A DNA stretch of 64,000 nucleotides from NCBI RefSeq assembly GCF_900101915.1, contig NZ_FNAL01000001.1, positions 186,001 through 250,000 on the forward strand, given 5' to 3'. Source of the DNA: Psychrobacter pacificensis (GTDB lineage Bacteria; Pseudomonadota; Gammaproteobacteria; Pseudomonadales; Moraxellaceae). This document shows, piece after piece, positions 46,758 through 57,669 of the stretch. Numbering within the stretch: position 1 is the first letter of the stretch; every line of letters starts with the position of its first letter. The notes beneath the pieces were generated by a model. It was not told where the DNA came from. It made no database searches and saw only the letters and a list, made by a program, of their open reading frames with translations. The position numbers and the translations under genes were made by a program.

Positions 46758-49700
46758 ATGCGCTTAAAATCCCTAAAGCTGGCAGGCTTCAAATCTTTTG
46801 CCAACCCAACGACCTTTACTTTTCGTCATGGTATCACCGCCATCGTCGGGCCAAACGGCTGCGGCAAATCCAATGTGATTGATGCCATACGCTGGGTGCT
46901 GGGTGAGACCTCTGCCAAGCAGCTGCGCGGCGGGGCGATGAGCGATGTCATCTTTGCTGGTACGCAAGACAAAGCGGCCAAGAGTGTGGCGAGTGTCGAG
47001 CTGACCTTTGAGCATACCCAAGATGAGCAGACAGGTATTCGCCATGAGCTTAACTTGTACCAAGAGCTGTCCGTTCGCCGTCAGGTCAATAAAGACGGCC
47101 GCTCAGATTACTTTATCAATGGTACGCGCTGTCGCCGCCGCGATGTGGTCGACGTGTTCTTGGGAACAGGGTTGGGCGCGCGTAGTTATGCGGTCATTGA
47201 GCAAGGTATGATTGGGCGGATTGTTGAGTCAAGTCCTTTGCAGCTGCGTGAGTTTATCGAAGAAGCGGCTGGGGTGTCGCGCTATCAGGCGCGGCGTGAA
47301 GAGACACAAAAAAAGCTTGAGAAGACAAGAGACAATCTGGCGCGTCTGCACGATATGCAAAGCGAGCTGCTCCGCCAACAAAAGACACTGTCCAAACAGG
47401 CAGCGAGCGCGCAGCGTTATGAGGAAATCTCACTAAGCTTGGCTGATATTGAGCAGCAGCTTGCCATTCAGCAGCTCTATCAGGCCAAGCAGCAGCAGCA
47501 TCAGCAAAAAATCGCACATGAGCGCAGTACGGCTGAAGTGTCAACATTGCAAGCCGATTATGACACGCTAAAGGCAAAGCAAGATAAGCTCACCGCTCGT
47601 ATTAACCAAGAGCAGTGGCTCAAAGATGATGCCCAAAGCGCGCATTACGAGCAGCAGCTGGGCTACCAAACTGCCGAGCATCAACTGAGTGATGCCACTG
47701 CACAGCTGGCAGCCATTGAGCAGCAACTGTCTCACTTAGCGCAGCAGCGTGAGCAATCACTCGCTGATATTGAGCGGCTTAACGCTGAACAAGCTGAGCA
47801 GCAGCAAGCATTAGAGACGTTACGCCCACAGCTCGCTGAGCTGAGCGACAAGCGTGATAACCACAAGCGTCATGAGCAACCATTGCAGCGCGCGTGGCAT
47901 GATGCGCAAAACCAGCTGTCACGCTTGCAAGACAAGGCTCGCACGCTTGAGCAGCAGCAGGCGATTAATACTCAAGCACAAAAGCGCCATCAGCAAAGCG
48001 ATGATAAGTGGCAACGCCGCGCGCAAAACTGGCAAAACCTCTGGCAGCAATTACAGCAGTCTATAGCGCCATCTGCCAGTGCTGTTAGTGCCAGTGCTGA
48101 TGCAAGTCAGGCAGCGGACGAGCAAGACTTGCATCAGGTGCTAGAAGAGCAAGTCGCTAAGCTGAGCAAACAGCTACAGCAGATTGAGCGTCAGCAAGAA
48201 GGGGTGGATGAACGTCTGTCTGAGATACAGCCGCAAGCGCATCATTTGCAGCAGCGACTGAACACGCAGCAACGCGAGCTGAGCGATGATGAAAAACGTC
48301 ATGCGTTACTGGCAGGTGAATACGACACTTTGCATCAGATATTGCATCCAAAACCTATATCAAACTCTCAAAACAAAGCAGCTGCAACAAATAACACCGA
48401 TAGTGGCGCTGTAAATACGCAGCAATTGGCTATTACGACGCTGCGAGAGCAGATTGAACTGAGTGCGACGGGCCAAGCACACGCACAGCTGCTCGATAGT
48501 ATCTTGGCGTTATGGCTAGACAGCCATGTATTAATTGCAAGCCGTGCTGATCATGTGAATGATGCGGATCAAAAAGCCAATAGTTTGAGTTTGTGGCAAG
48601 CACTTGAAGATGATGTTACTGATTTACTGACTTATCAAACCATACAAAACACCTCAGCCAGTACAAAAGACAAAACACTAGCAACGGGTCATAGCCTATG
48701 GTTGCCTGCGAAGCAAAATAAAACCAGAGACAGTGCCTTTACCAGCGACTTACCAGAGAGCTTAACTGATAAAGTGTTGCCATTATCACAGCTGATTGCG
48801 CAGCCTTTGCTTGCGCTATGGCAGCAGTGTTATCTATACACAGCGCAGTTTGAGTCTACTAGTGAGCATGATATTAACGTGTTTGCCGATGTCTTAAAGT
48901 CATTACCGTCATCAGCGCTTCTGCTGACTGCTGATGGTTGGATCATCAGTCGTCAAGGCACGCTTAATTTGAGTAAGCTCGCTGGCGCGCAAGACGATCA
49001 AAGCGAGGGCAGCAGTCAGTTTCTCACCCAGCGTTTGGCGCAGCGCACACGTTTGCAAACGCTAGAGGACCTACTCGGTGAGCTAGAGTTGAGCATCGAC
49101 AATCAGCAAAAATCTATCGCAAAAAATCAGCGCGATTATGATGCGTTGATAGTCAGTTTGGAAGAAACGCGCGCCCAAGCTGAGCAATTAACCCGTGATA
49201 AGCATCGATATCAGCAGCAACTGACGACCGAGCGCGCCAATGCCGAGCGCTTGCAAGCAGACAGCCAACGCCTAAATGCTGACAAAGCGGCGCTCGAGCA
49301 GGAAAAGCAAGAGCTTGCGCATGAGGCGCAGACACTTCTTCATGAGCAGCAGGATATCGAACGCGAGATCGCCACACTCACGCCGCAAATAGCAGAGGCA
49401 CGAGCGACCAATCAGCAATTACAATCTGAGCGCAGCGAGCTAAACCGCGCACGTCAAGCCGATGATGAGGCTTGGCAGGCACTGCAGCTACGTATTCAGC
49501 AGTACGAGATGCGCCTAGAGCATCGTGTGAGCAGTCTGGCGCGTGCAACCGAGCAATATGATAAGTCATTAAAGAATGAGCAGAGTCTACAGACGCGTCA
49601 CAAGCAGCAGCAAGCCAAACTGCCCGATCTGCAAGCCGAACTGCATAGCGCACAGACAATGCGTGATGAGCAGCAAGCGTTATTGACCGAGCGTGATAGC

Positions 49701-50681
49701 GCGCTCACAGCGCTAAAGCAAGCGTATTCTGAGCAGCAGACGGCATTTGATACGTTGCAAAATACCTTGCAGAAGCAGCAAAGCGAACTTGCACAGCATG
49801 CAACTGAGTTAGCATTAAGTGCCGCGCGTTTAGAGGATGCAAGTAGACATACCCAAAGCGCGCTAGAGGCTTATACTCAAGTGAGTGAGAAATACAAAAC
49901 GCAAGCAGAACACTCGCAACAAACCATGAGTGTCTCAAACTTGCTGGCAGACTTTATCGCTCATGATCGCCGTGTGCGTCCAGACAAAATCGCTGAGCTT
50001 GCGTCCGAGCGCGCCAAGCTTGCGCAGCAATTAAGTAAGATTGGCGCTGTCAATCTTGCTGCTGTCGCGGAGTTGGCCGAGGTCAATGAGCGCTTGGAGC
50101 CACTTGCGCAGCAGACCACCGATATCGCCGCCAGTATGCAGACATTGACTGAAGCGATTGCTTCGATCGATGAGACGACCAAGACGCTATTTATGCAGAC
50201 GCTCGATGCGGTCAATAATGAGCTGGCCAATTTGTTTGCCAAAGTCTTTGGCGGCGGGCAAGCCAGTCTGACGTTGAACACAGACGAGATGCCAGCCAAT
50301 ACGCCAAAATCAGAGCAATGGCGAGCAGGGCTTACCTTGATGGCGCAGCCAAAAGGCAAGTGCAATAGCCGCTTAGCCGTACTCTCTGGCGGTGAAAAAA
50401 CACTGACCGCATTGAGTTTGATTTTTGCGATATTTAAGCAGCATCCGGCGCCGTTTTGTGTGCTTGATGAAGTTGATGCGCCGCTCGATGATGCCAATGT
50501 TGCGCGTTTTACTAGCCTCATTCATGAGTTGGCAGATGACTTGCAGTTTATCTTTATCAGTCATAATAAACTGACGATGCAGATTGCCGATGAGCTAAAA
50601 GGCATCACCATGCCAAGCGCAGGTATTTCTACCCTAGTCAGTGTGTCGCTTGATGAAGCCGCGCGTTATGTAGAGAGCTAA
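46758..50681 (+). CDS. smc: Chromosome segregation protein SMC
   Basis: 1307-residue ATPase that organises the chromosome with ScpA/ScpB. N-terminal MRLKSLKLAGFKSFANPT with Walker A GPNGCGKSN (about 32-40), a long glutamine-rich coiled coil, a hinge near the middle (about residues 530-740), a second coiled coil, then signature LSGGEKTLTALSLIFA and Walker B FCVLDEVDAPLDDAN. Slightly longer than the usual 1150-1200 because the coiled coils carry Gln-rich insertions. No scp genes are nearby. Followed by zipA and ligA as in Acinetobacter and relatives. Confidence 0.97.
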   Translation: MRLKSLKLAGFKSFANPTTFTFRHGITAIVGPNGCGKSNVIDAIRWVLGETSAKQLRGGAMSDVIFAGTQDKAAKSVASVELTFEHTQDEQTGIRHELNLYQELSVRRQVNKDGRSDYFINGTRCRRRDVVDVFLGTGLGARSYAVIEQGMIGRIVESSPLQLREFIEEAAGVSRYQARREETQKKLEKTRDNLARLHDMQSELLRQQKTLSKQAASAQRYEEISLSLADIEQQLAIQQLYQAKQQQHQQKIAHERSTAEVSTLQADYDTLKAKQDKLTARINQEQWLKDDAQSAHYEQQLGYQTAEHQLSDATAQLAAIEQQLSHLAQQREQSLADIERLNAEQAEQQQALETLRPQLAELSDKRDNHKRHEQPLQRAWHDAQNQLSRLQDKARTLEQQQAINTQAQKRHQQSDDKWQRRAQNWQNLWQQLQQSIAPSASAVSASADASQAADEQDLHQVLEEQVAKLSKQLQQIERQQEGVDERLSEIQPQAHHLQQRLNTQQRELSDDEKRHALLAGEYDTLHQILHPKPISNSQNKAAATNNTDSGAVNTQQLAITTLREQIELSATGQAHAQLLDSILALWLDSHVLIASRADHVNDADQKANSLSLWQALEDDVTDLLTYQTIQNTSASTKDKTLATGHSLWLPAKQNKTRDSAFTSDLPESLTDKVLPLSQLIAQPLLALWQQCYLYTAQFESTSEHDINVFADVLKSLPSSALLLTADGWIISRQGTLNLSKLAGAQDDQSEGSSQFLTQRLAQRTRLQTLEDLLGELELSIDNQQKSIAKNQRDYDALIVSLEETRAQAEQLTRDKHRYQQQLTTERANAERLQADSQRLNADKAALEQEKQELAHEAQTLLHEQQDIEREIATLTPQIAEARATNQQLQSERSELNRARQADDEAWQALQLRIQQYEMRLEHRVSSLARATEQYDKSLKNEQSLQTRHKQQQAKLPDLQAELHSAQTMRDEQQALLTERDSALTALKQAYSEQQTAFDTLQNTLQKQQSELAQHATELALSAARLEDASRHTQSALEAYTQVSEKYKTQAEHSQQTMSVSNLLADFIAHDRRVRPDKIAELASERAKLAQQLSKIGAVNLAAVAELAEVNERLEPLAQQTTDIAASMQTLTEAIASIDETTKTLFMQTLDAVNNELANLFAKVFGGGQASLTLNTDEMPANTPKSEQWRAGLTLMAQPKGKCNSRLAVLSGGEKTLTALSLIFAIFKQHPAPFCVLDEVDAPLDDANVARFTSLIHELADDLQFIFISHNKLTMQIADELKGITMPSAGISTLVSVSLDEAARYVES

Positions 50682-50765
50682 GACCAAAAAAGCCAAAATT
50701 AAAAGCGCTATGAGAATCAAAGCGATGCAAATATAATCAATCCATCGGCATAAATACAAATAAGC

Positions 50766-50795
50766 TTGACCTCAGTCCAGCATACTGGTTATAAA
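50766..50795 (+). promoter_or_regulatory. Candidate sigma-70 promoter of zipA
   Basis: TTGACC (50766-50771), an 18-nt spacer, and TATAAA (50790-50795), about 100 nt before the zipA ATG. Confidence 0.5.
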
Positions 50796-50896
50796 GTACA
50801 CAATGTGGTGACGACATGGGTCAGCCATGCTAGAATATTGCCATTTATGCTCGTTTGTGTATTCCCTTTTGTTATATATACTAGGATGTATTTATC

Positions 50897-51913
50897 ATGA
50901 CCGCTATTCAGTTTGTATTGATTGCCATTGCCGCGTTTATCGTGCTCGCAGGGCTGTTTATGGTCATTCGCAGTTTTAAGCGCCGTAATGGTGCTGAAGC
51001 TGCTGCGGTCAATTATGATAAAAACGGTATTCCCATCATACCGCGTCATGAGCGCAATATCGTTGATCAGCCAGACTTTGATGATACGGTTGCTGGCGAG
51101 ACGAGCATTGGCCCTGACCGCACTTATCTGAATGCGGTCGTTGAAGAAGAGCCATTGACGCAGACTCATACTAACGTCGATCCCCAGCTGACTGCTGAGC
51201 GTGACACTATGGCAGATGAAGATCATGACGTCGTCGACAATGAGGACTATGCGCGCTGGCAAGAAGAGCAACGTCGCGCTGATAACGCTGAGTTTTTAGA
51301 GGCGGCTGAGCAGATGCATATCGAGCAAGAGCCTGATGCATTCTCTAGCCTCATGTCGGCAACAGATAGCTTGATGCCATCGATTGACACGGCAGAAGAG
51401 CCAAGCTTCGACAACAACAGCCCGATACTGGATCAGCATTTATCAGAGTCAGGCGATGATGCGCAAAACGGCCCCTTGATCAATGCCAAAGACAACATCA
51501 ATATCACCATCTTGCCGCACCAATATCGCGATCGTCCAACCGCGATTATCCGTGGTCATGATCTGCTAGCATTGATTGATAAATATGGTCTACGCTATGG
51601 CGCGATGAATATGTTCCATCGCTACGAGCAAAAAGACGGCACGGGTATGCTGTGGTTTAGTATGATGGGTATCACCGACAGTGGTATCGCGCCCTTTGAT
51701 CCGCATAGTGTCGCGACCAACACGTATAACGGCATCGTTATGTTTTTATCATTGCCACATCCTCAAGCCGTGCGCAGCTTCGATAGCATGATGAGCATTG
51801 CTTATATGATGGCAAGCGATCTTGACGCGATTATGCTCGATGAAGAGAACCAACCAATCACGTCTGAATACAAGCAGCAGCTACGTAATCAAGTTCGTGA
51901 TTATGAAGGCTAA
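50897..51913 (+). CDS. zipA: Cell division protein ZipA
   Basis: 338 residues. One N-terminal membrane helix (about 5-25, out-in topology), a basic stretch RSFKRRNG, a long acidic, Gln-rich linker, and a C-terminal FtsZ-binding domain (about 200-338) with INITILPHQYRDRPTAIIRGHDLL and GMLWFSMMGITDSGIAPFDP. It anchors FtsZ rings at the membrane. Its position between smc and ligA is the conserved gammaproteobacterial order. A terminator follows at 51978-52016. Confidence 0.9.
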   Translation: MTAIQFVLIAIAAFIVLAGLFMVIRSFKRRNGAEAAAVNYDKNGIPIIPRHERNIVDQPDFDDTVAGETSIGPDRTYLNAVVEEEPLTQTHTNVDPQLTAERDTMADEDHDVVDNEDYARWQEEQRRADNAEFLEAAEQMHIEQEPDAFSSLMSATDSLMPSIDTAEEPSFDNNSPILDQHLSESGDDAQNGPLINAKDNINITILPHQYRDRPTAIIRGHDLLALIDKYGLRYGAMNMFHRYEQKDGTGMLWFSMMGITDSGIAPFDPHSVATNTYNGIVMFLSLPHPQAVRSFDSMMSIAYMMASDLDAIMLDEENQPITSEYKQQLRNQVRDYEG

Positions 51914-51977
51914 AAGCTTAAAGGCGAATAGCTCGAAGGCTAAGTAAATCAACTGCTAAAAACAATTATAGAGTGTT

Positions 51978-52016
51978 AAAAAGGCAAATAGCGATTCATG
52001 TTATTTGCCTTTTTTA
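51978..52016 (+). terminator. Terminator of zipA
   Basis: Perfect stem AAAAAGGCAAATA (51978-51990) with TATTTGCCTTTTT (52002-52014) and continuing Ts. It separates zipA from ligA transcription. Confidence 0.9.
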
Positions 52017-52041
52017 ATGGGCTATAGTTTCTGAAAAATAT

Positions 52042-52322
52042 TAGGGCGTGTTGAACATTCGACCATGGCACTGACAGCGACTATTTTTTAGGCGATTCGA
52101 TGTTAAAAATAATAAGTTTAGTCACTCTAAGCGCTTATTTTTAACGATGAAGCGGCAAAAAAGAGTCCTGTCCCCTGCTTTTATCGTTGGGTCTGATGCT
52201 AAAATTGCCCCATACTGCGTTACAAATCTCGCTAAGGCATCTGCATTATCGTCGCTTTGTGCCTTGTCTGGAACAATTTTAGCGATCAGCAGTGCCTATT
52301 TGCGAATGTTCAACACGCCCTA
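52042..52322 (-). mobile_element. 281-bp MITE-like element, copy B (inverted relative to copy A)
   Basis: Same length as copy A and about 98.6% identical to its reverse complement (4 of 281 positions differ). It starts TAGGGCGTG and ends CACGCCCTA. It appears inserted into the left end of a diverged 107-bp-family repeat (52324-52428), giving a nested structure upstream of ligA. Confidence 0.88.
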
Positions 52323-52323
52323 G

Positions 52324-52428
52324 AGTCGGTTCAAGATAATTTAGATACAAGGAAGGCGGGGGAAAGTACTACACATAGTAGACTGAGCGAGCCTGACACA
52401 GTAGCTGATTTATATAGGATTGGCTATA
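52324..52428 (+). repeat. Diverged third copy of the 107-bp repeat family
   Basis: Begins AGTCGGTTCAAG and ends GGCTATA. Recognisable against copy 1 through the ordered blocks ACAAGG, a CACTAC/TACTAC block, TAGTAG.CT, CGAG.CT.AC and the GGCTATA end, but with many substitutions. Its outer left end is displaced by the 281-bp element. It ends 41 nt before the ligA start. Confidence 0.65.
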
Positions 52429-52469
52429 TCCGAGTATCCTGTAAACTTGTTATCATATCGTCATCTTGA

Positions 52470-54605
<2,136 letters not shown>

Positions 54606-54613
54606 GGTTAGCG

Positions 54614-54764
54614 GTAGGGTGCGCCCAGCGCACCATTTAAAAATTTGATTTAGGAATTAAAAGTATTATTCAATAAATAGCTGAACGTTGAATCATTTTC
54701 ATAGATAAGTGTTTTTCAATATATTGTTTCCTATTTATGCGTTGGTGCGAAAGGCGTACCCTAC
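54614..54764 (+). repeat. About 150-bp repeat with GTAGGGTGCGC-type inverted ends, copy 1
   Basis: Starts GTAGGGTGCGCCCAGCGCACCA and ends TTGGTGCGAAAGGCGTACCCTAC; these ends are inverted repeats of each other. The interior is AT-rich (...TTTAGGAATTAAAAGTATTA...). Copy 2 is at 55558-55707 in the same orientation. It lies 9 nt after the ligA stop. Confidence 0.85.
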
Positions 54765-54805
54765 GACTTAAATTACTAACACCTTTATCAAAATTTCGGA
54801 AGGCC

Positions 54806-55561
54806 ATGACATACTACACTTATACTCAATTAATGCGTCACATAGCTGTCATCGCCTGCATAAGTGTGGGCGTCGAATATTTAACCGGAAGTATTAGCTT
54901 ATCGTTTTTACTACTACTTATCTTAGTCATGAGTTATTTGAAATGGTTAGGTATATTTAAGTCAGTCAACTCTCAAAAAATAGACATCAGTGCTAGCATG
55001 CAACACTTAAAAAGTGCTAATACTCAGGCTGAATCGAGATTACCAAGTTTCGAATTTGTAGCGAAAAAGTACAACTCTGGACTTTTATTGACGATAGCTA
55101 TCTTTGCATCGATGATATGGTTGAGCACAAAACTAATTATCGCATGGCTAATGCCCTTGTTCACAAATCAACCATTTGCTCCTTCTGACATTATATGGAC
55201 AGTGATACCGATTGGCATAGCAATACTCAGCTATCTAGTAGGCAAAGATGAAGAAAAAAACAAAATACCATTAGTATCAATATCTACTCTTAGGTTTTTA
55301 CCAGAAAAACTACAAATTATTAAATCCAATCAAACGTTAGATATACCATGGCAGTCGATTGAAGATATTCATGAAAAACGGACACTTTCACATGCTCTAT
55401 TGAAGATAGTAGTGAACGAAGAGAGTAGTGGAATTAAATCAAACTATGGAGAGTATTCATTTGATATTTATGATGTTTGCTATAGTGCAGCAGATATTGA
55501 ACAGCTTGCTATTATTTACTGGGCAAAAGCCATAGGTAAAGAGATCAAAACAGTCGAGTAG
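54806..55561 (+). CDS. Hypothetical membrane protein framed by direct repeats
   Basis: 251 residues from ATG 54806, with GGAAGG just upstream; the longer frame from 54737 begins inside repeat copy 1. Two N-terminal hydrophobic helices, a polar segment, two more helices (about 90-115 and 130-155), and a C-terminal soluble domain with strand-rich pattern (LPEKLQIIKSNQTLDIPWQSIEDIHEKR), which resembles PH-like domains of uncharacterised membrane proteins. Base composition is clearly more AT-rich than ligA or the next gene. Its TAG stop (55559-55561) is formed by the first bases of repeat copy 2, so the C-terminus may have been set by that insertion. Function unknown. Confidence 0.7.
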   Translation: MTYYTYTQLMRHIAVIACISVGVEYLTGSISLSFLLLLILVMSYLKWLGIFKSVNSQKIDISASMQHLKSANTQAESRLPSFEFVAKKYNSGLLLTIAIFASMIWLSTKLIIAWLMPLFTNQPFAPSDIIWTVIPIGIAILSYLVGKDEEKNKIPLVSISTLRFLPEKLQIIKSNQTLDIPWQSIEDIHEKRTLSHALLKIVVNEESSGIKSNYGEYSFDIYDVCYSAADIEQLAIIYWAKAIGKEIKTVE

Positions 55562-55707
55562 GGTGCACTCCGCGTACCATTTAAGAACTTTATTTAGGAA
55601 TTAAAAGTATTATTCAATAAATCGCTGAACGTTAAATCATTTGCATAGATAAAGGTTTTTAATCTATTGTTTCCTATTTATGCTTTGGTGCGCGAGGCGC
55701 ACCCTAC
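55558..55707 (+). repeat. About 150-bp repeat with GTAGGGTGCGC-type inverted ends, copy 2
   Basis: Same orientation as copy 1, with scattered substitutions and one or two indels. Ends GTAGGGTGC...GCACCCTAC. Its first bases supply the stop codon of the preceding gene. Confidence 0.85.
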
Positions 55708-55751
55708 AAATTACTAATTTTCCACACCCATAATCTCATATACTTAAAAAC

Positions 55752-55856
55752 CTACTCCACCAATTCCTCATGCGGATTAACTTTAGACTCACCTTTCTTA
55801 CCATCAGGCTTGATCTCAATGGGTAATACCAGTCCTTTGGCAAAGTCAGTATTCAA
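55752..55856 (-). pseudogene. 3' fragment of a paralog of the lipoprotein gene at 56924-57460
   Basis: On minus this stretch encodes LNTDFAKGLVLPIEIKPDGKK-GES... ending in a TAG stop, closely matching the last 33 or so residues of the intact gene (DDFAKGLVLPIEIKPDGKKGDAKAH...). No start or upstream part remains. It probably arose by duplication and then deletion near the repeat. The rest of the gap to 56026 has no features I can name. Confidence 0.8.
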
Positions 55857-56026
55857 CTATAGTCTGAACACCAGCCTACCTCCGAAAAACCCACCACTTA
55901 TCATTAAACCTAACAAAGTTAACAAGACTGATTCAGATCGCGCTTACCGATGCTTATAAGATAATAGTCACAGTCATAAAAGAACTATGATCAAGCAGCG
56001 AATAAGCAAAACGTAAGGAGCGCGTT

Positions 56027-56887
56027 ATGGCAGACAATACTAATAATAAATCTAATACCGACACTATAGATAGTAGCCAAAGTCCGCAAGTACAGCATCT
56101 CATCGACACTCTACAAGGCGAGCATATCGGCAAAGAAGGCGGGCAGTCTGCCGTCATCTTTCGGATGGTGATGCCAGACCACCTATGTCCGTTTGGCCTC
56201 AAATCAATCGATGCGCTCAAGCACGCAGGCTACGATATCATCGATCGCCATATCACGACCCAAGATGAGAATACATTGGTCAAAGACACGCTTGGGGTCA
56301 AGACCACGCCGCAGACCTTTATCGATGGCAAGCGCATTGGTGGTAATGATGATCTGCAAGTATTTTTGGGTAATCACGAACCCGAGACAGACGACGACAC
56401 CACGTACGCGCCCATTATTGCGATATTTGCTGTTACCGCACTCATGACACTGGCATTATGCTGGGCTTTTGCTGTTAGTGTCTTTTCGATACAAGCGCTT
56501 ATGTGGTTTGTCGCGCTCTCCATGTGTGTATTGGCGATTAAAAAGCTTGAGGATTTAGAAGGGTTTACCACTGGGTTTTTGGGCTATGATTTGCTCGCAC
56601 GCCGCGTGGTACGCTACGCCTATGTGTATCCTTTTTTAGAAGCGTTTGCCGGTATCGCTATGCTTGCCGATCAGCCTTGGCTCAATCCGATTGCGGGTTT
56701 GGTCGCCTTTATCATCGGCTTAATCGGCGGAGTATCGGTTATTAAAGCCGTCTATATCGATAAGCGCGAGCTAAAATGCGCCTGCGTCGGCGGCGATAGC
56801 AATGTCCCACTGGGCGCGATCTCTTTAACCGAAAACGTCATGATGTTCGGTATGGGTGGTTATATGCTGATTCGCGCTTTATTATAA
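56027..56887 (+). CDS. Glutaredoxin-MauE/DoxX-like membrane fusion protein
   Basis: 286 residues. Residues 35-120 form a glutaredoxin-like domain with a CPFG active site (MPDHLCPFGLKS) and the cis-Pro region TTPQTFIDGKRIGGNDDL. Four or five hydrophobic helices follow (about 128-286) in the MauE/DoxX redox-membrane pattern, with a CAC motif facing one side (ELKCACVGGDS). Such fusions probably relay thiol electrons across the membrane; the partner is unknown. A good AAGGAG precedes ATG 56027. The next gene is convergent. Confidence 0.82.
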   Translation: MADNTNNKSNTDTIDSSQSPQVQHLIDTLQGEHIGKEGGQSAVIFRMVMPDHLCPFGLKSIDALKHAGYDIIDRHITTQDENTLVKDTLGVKTTPQTFIDGKRIGGNDDLQVFLGNHEPETDDDTTYAPIIAIFAVTALMTLALCWAFAVSVFSIQALMWFVALSMCVLAIKKLEDLEGFTTGFLGYDLLARRVVRYAYVYPFLEAFAGIAMLADQPWLNPIAGLVAFIIGLIGGVSVIKAVYIDKRELKCACVGGDSNVPLGAISLTENVMMFGMGGYMLIRALL

Positions 56888-56923
56888 TCAAATGGTTTGA
56901 TGATGCATAATAAATACATCGAG

Positions 56924-57460
56924 CTACTCCGCTATTTCCCCATGCGCCTTTGCGTCACCTTTTTTGCCATCGGGTTTGATCTCGATAGGCAATACCAACC
57001 CTTTGGCAAAGTCGTCTGATAACACATAATCGTAGGTACTGGCAGCCACATCGGGCGTAGTATGAATGACCAGTGTCATCTCGTTGCCATCGGTCAGCTC
57101 ATGTGAGACGTAGGTTTCGCTCAGCTGATCCAAGGCTTTGGATAGCGCTTCGTTACTTGCCATACTGATCGTGAGGTTGTGTTGAGCGGTGGCAAGATCG
57201 ACATCGAAGTACTCTGCATAGTCACGGACGTTTTGACTATCGATTGCAAATGGATACTTGTAGTTGGTGGGGTCGGCAGGCTTGGTACCACTAGCGACTA
57301 ATGACCAATCTATCTGATCGGCTGCGGGTGTTGACGAGTCTGATGTGGTCGCTGCTGTTTCGGCGGCTGGATCAGGGGTTTTGACGCTATCATCGCAGCC
57401 TGTTAGCGTCCACATACTCGCAGCTGCCATTACCATCATCGTTATCAGACGCGTCGCCAT
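56924..57460 (-). CDS. Hypothetical lipoprotein
   Basis: About 178 residues from ATG 57460 (AAGGAT 8 nt upstream; an earlier ATG at 57490 is possible). Lipobox LTGC, then a Thr/Ala/Asp-rich tether and a soluble domain with no recognised motif: NVRDYAEYFDVDLATAQHNLTISMASNEALSKALDQL and the conserved C-terminal DDFAKGLVLPIEIKPDGKK. A fragment of a paralog lies at 55752-55856. Cell-envelope role unknown. Confidence 0.75.
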   Translation of the reverse strand: MATRLITMMVMAAASMWTLTGCDDSVKTPDPAAETAATTSDSSTPAADQIDWSLVASGTKPADPTNYKYPFAIDSQNVRDYAEYFDVDLATAQHNLTISMASNEALSKALDQLSETYVSHELTDGNEMTLVIHTTPDVAASTYDYVLSDDFAKGLVLPIEIKPDGKKGDAKAHGEIAE

Positions 57461-57602
57461 CGGGTTATCCTTTTTACTATTGATCATCATTAATTGGTGC
57501 TAAGTCTATTTTGACAGGTTTCGGTGTGCTTCTCTAGCAAAACAAACCAGCACTGATGATATTCATAATCATCAGAGAGAAGATGTGTATAAAGAACACG
57601 CA

Positions 57603-57635
57603 TAAAAAACAGCCGCTCAAGGGCGACTGTTGTTT
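57603..57635 (-). terminator. Terminator of the downstream-strand lipoprotein gene
   Basis: On minus, AACAGTCGC...GCGGCTGTT hairpin followed by TTTTTT, about 35-65 nt past the stop at 57670. Confidence 0.7.
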
Positions 57636-57669
57636 TATTTTTGATAGAGTGCTGCTTATCTTTGAATAA

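Noticed and set aside
48157-50521. Several long minus-strand ORFs inside smc
   Set aside because: They are antisense shadows of a glutamine-rich coiled-coil gene with strong codon bias; no start signals or family resemblance.
54737-54805. Upstream extension of the repeat-framed membrane gene into repeat copy 1
   Set aside because: The extra residues are encoded by the repeat end; a Shine-Dalgarno sits before ATG 54806.
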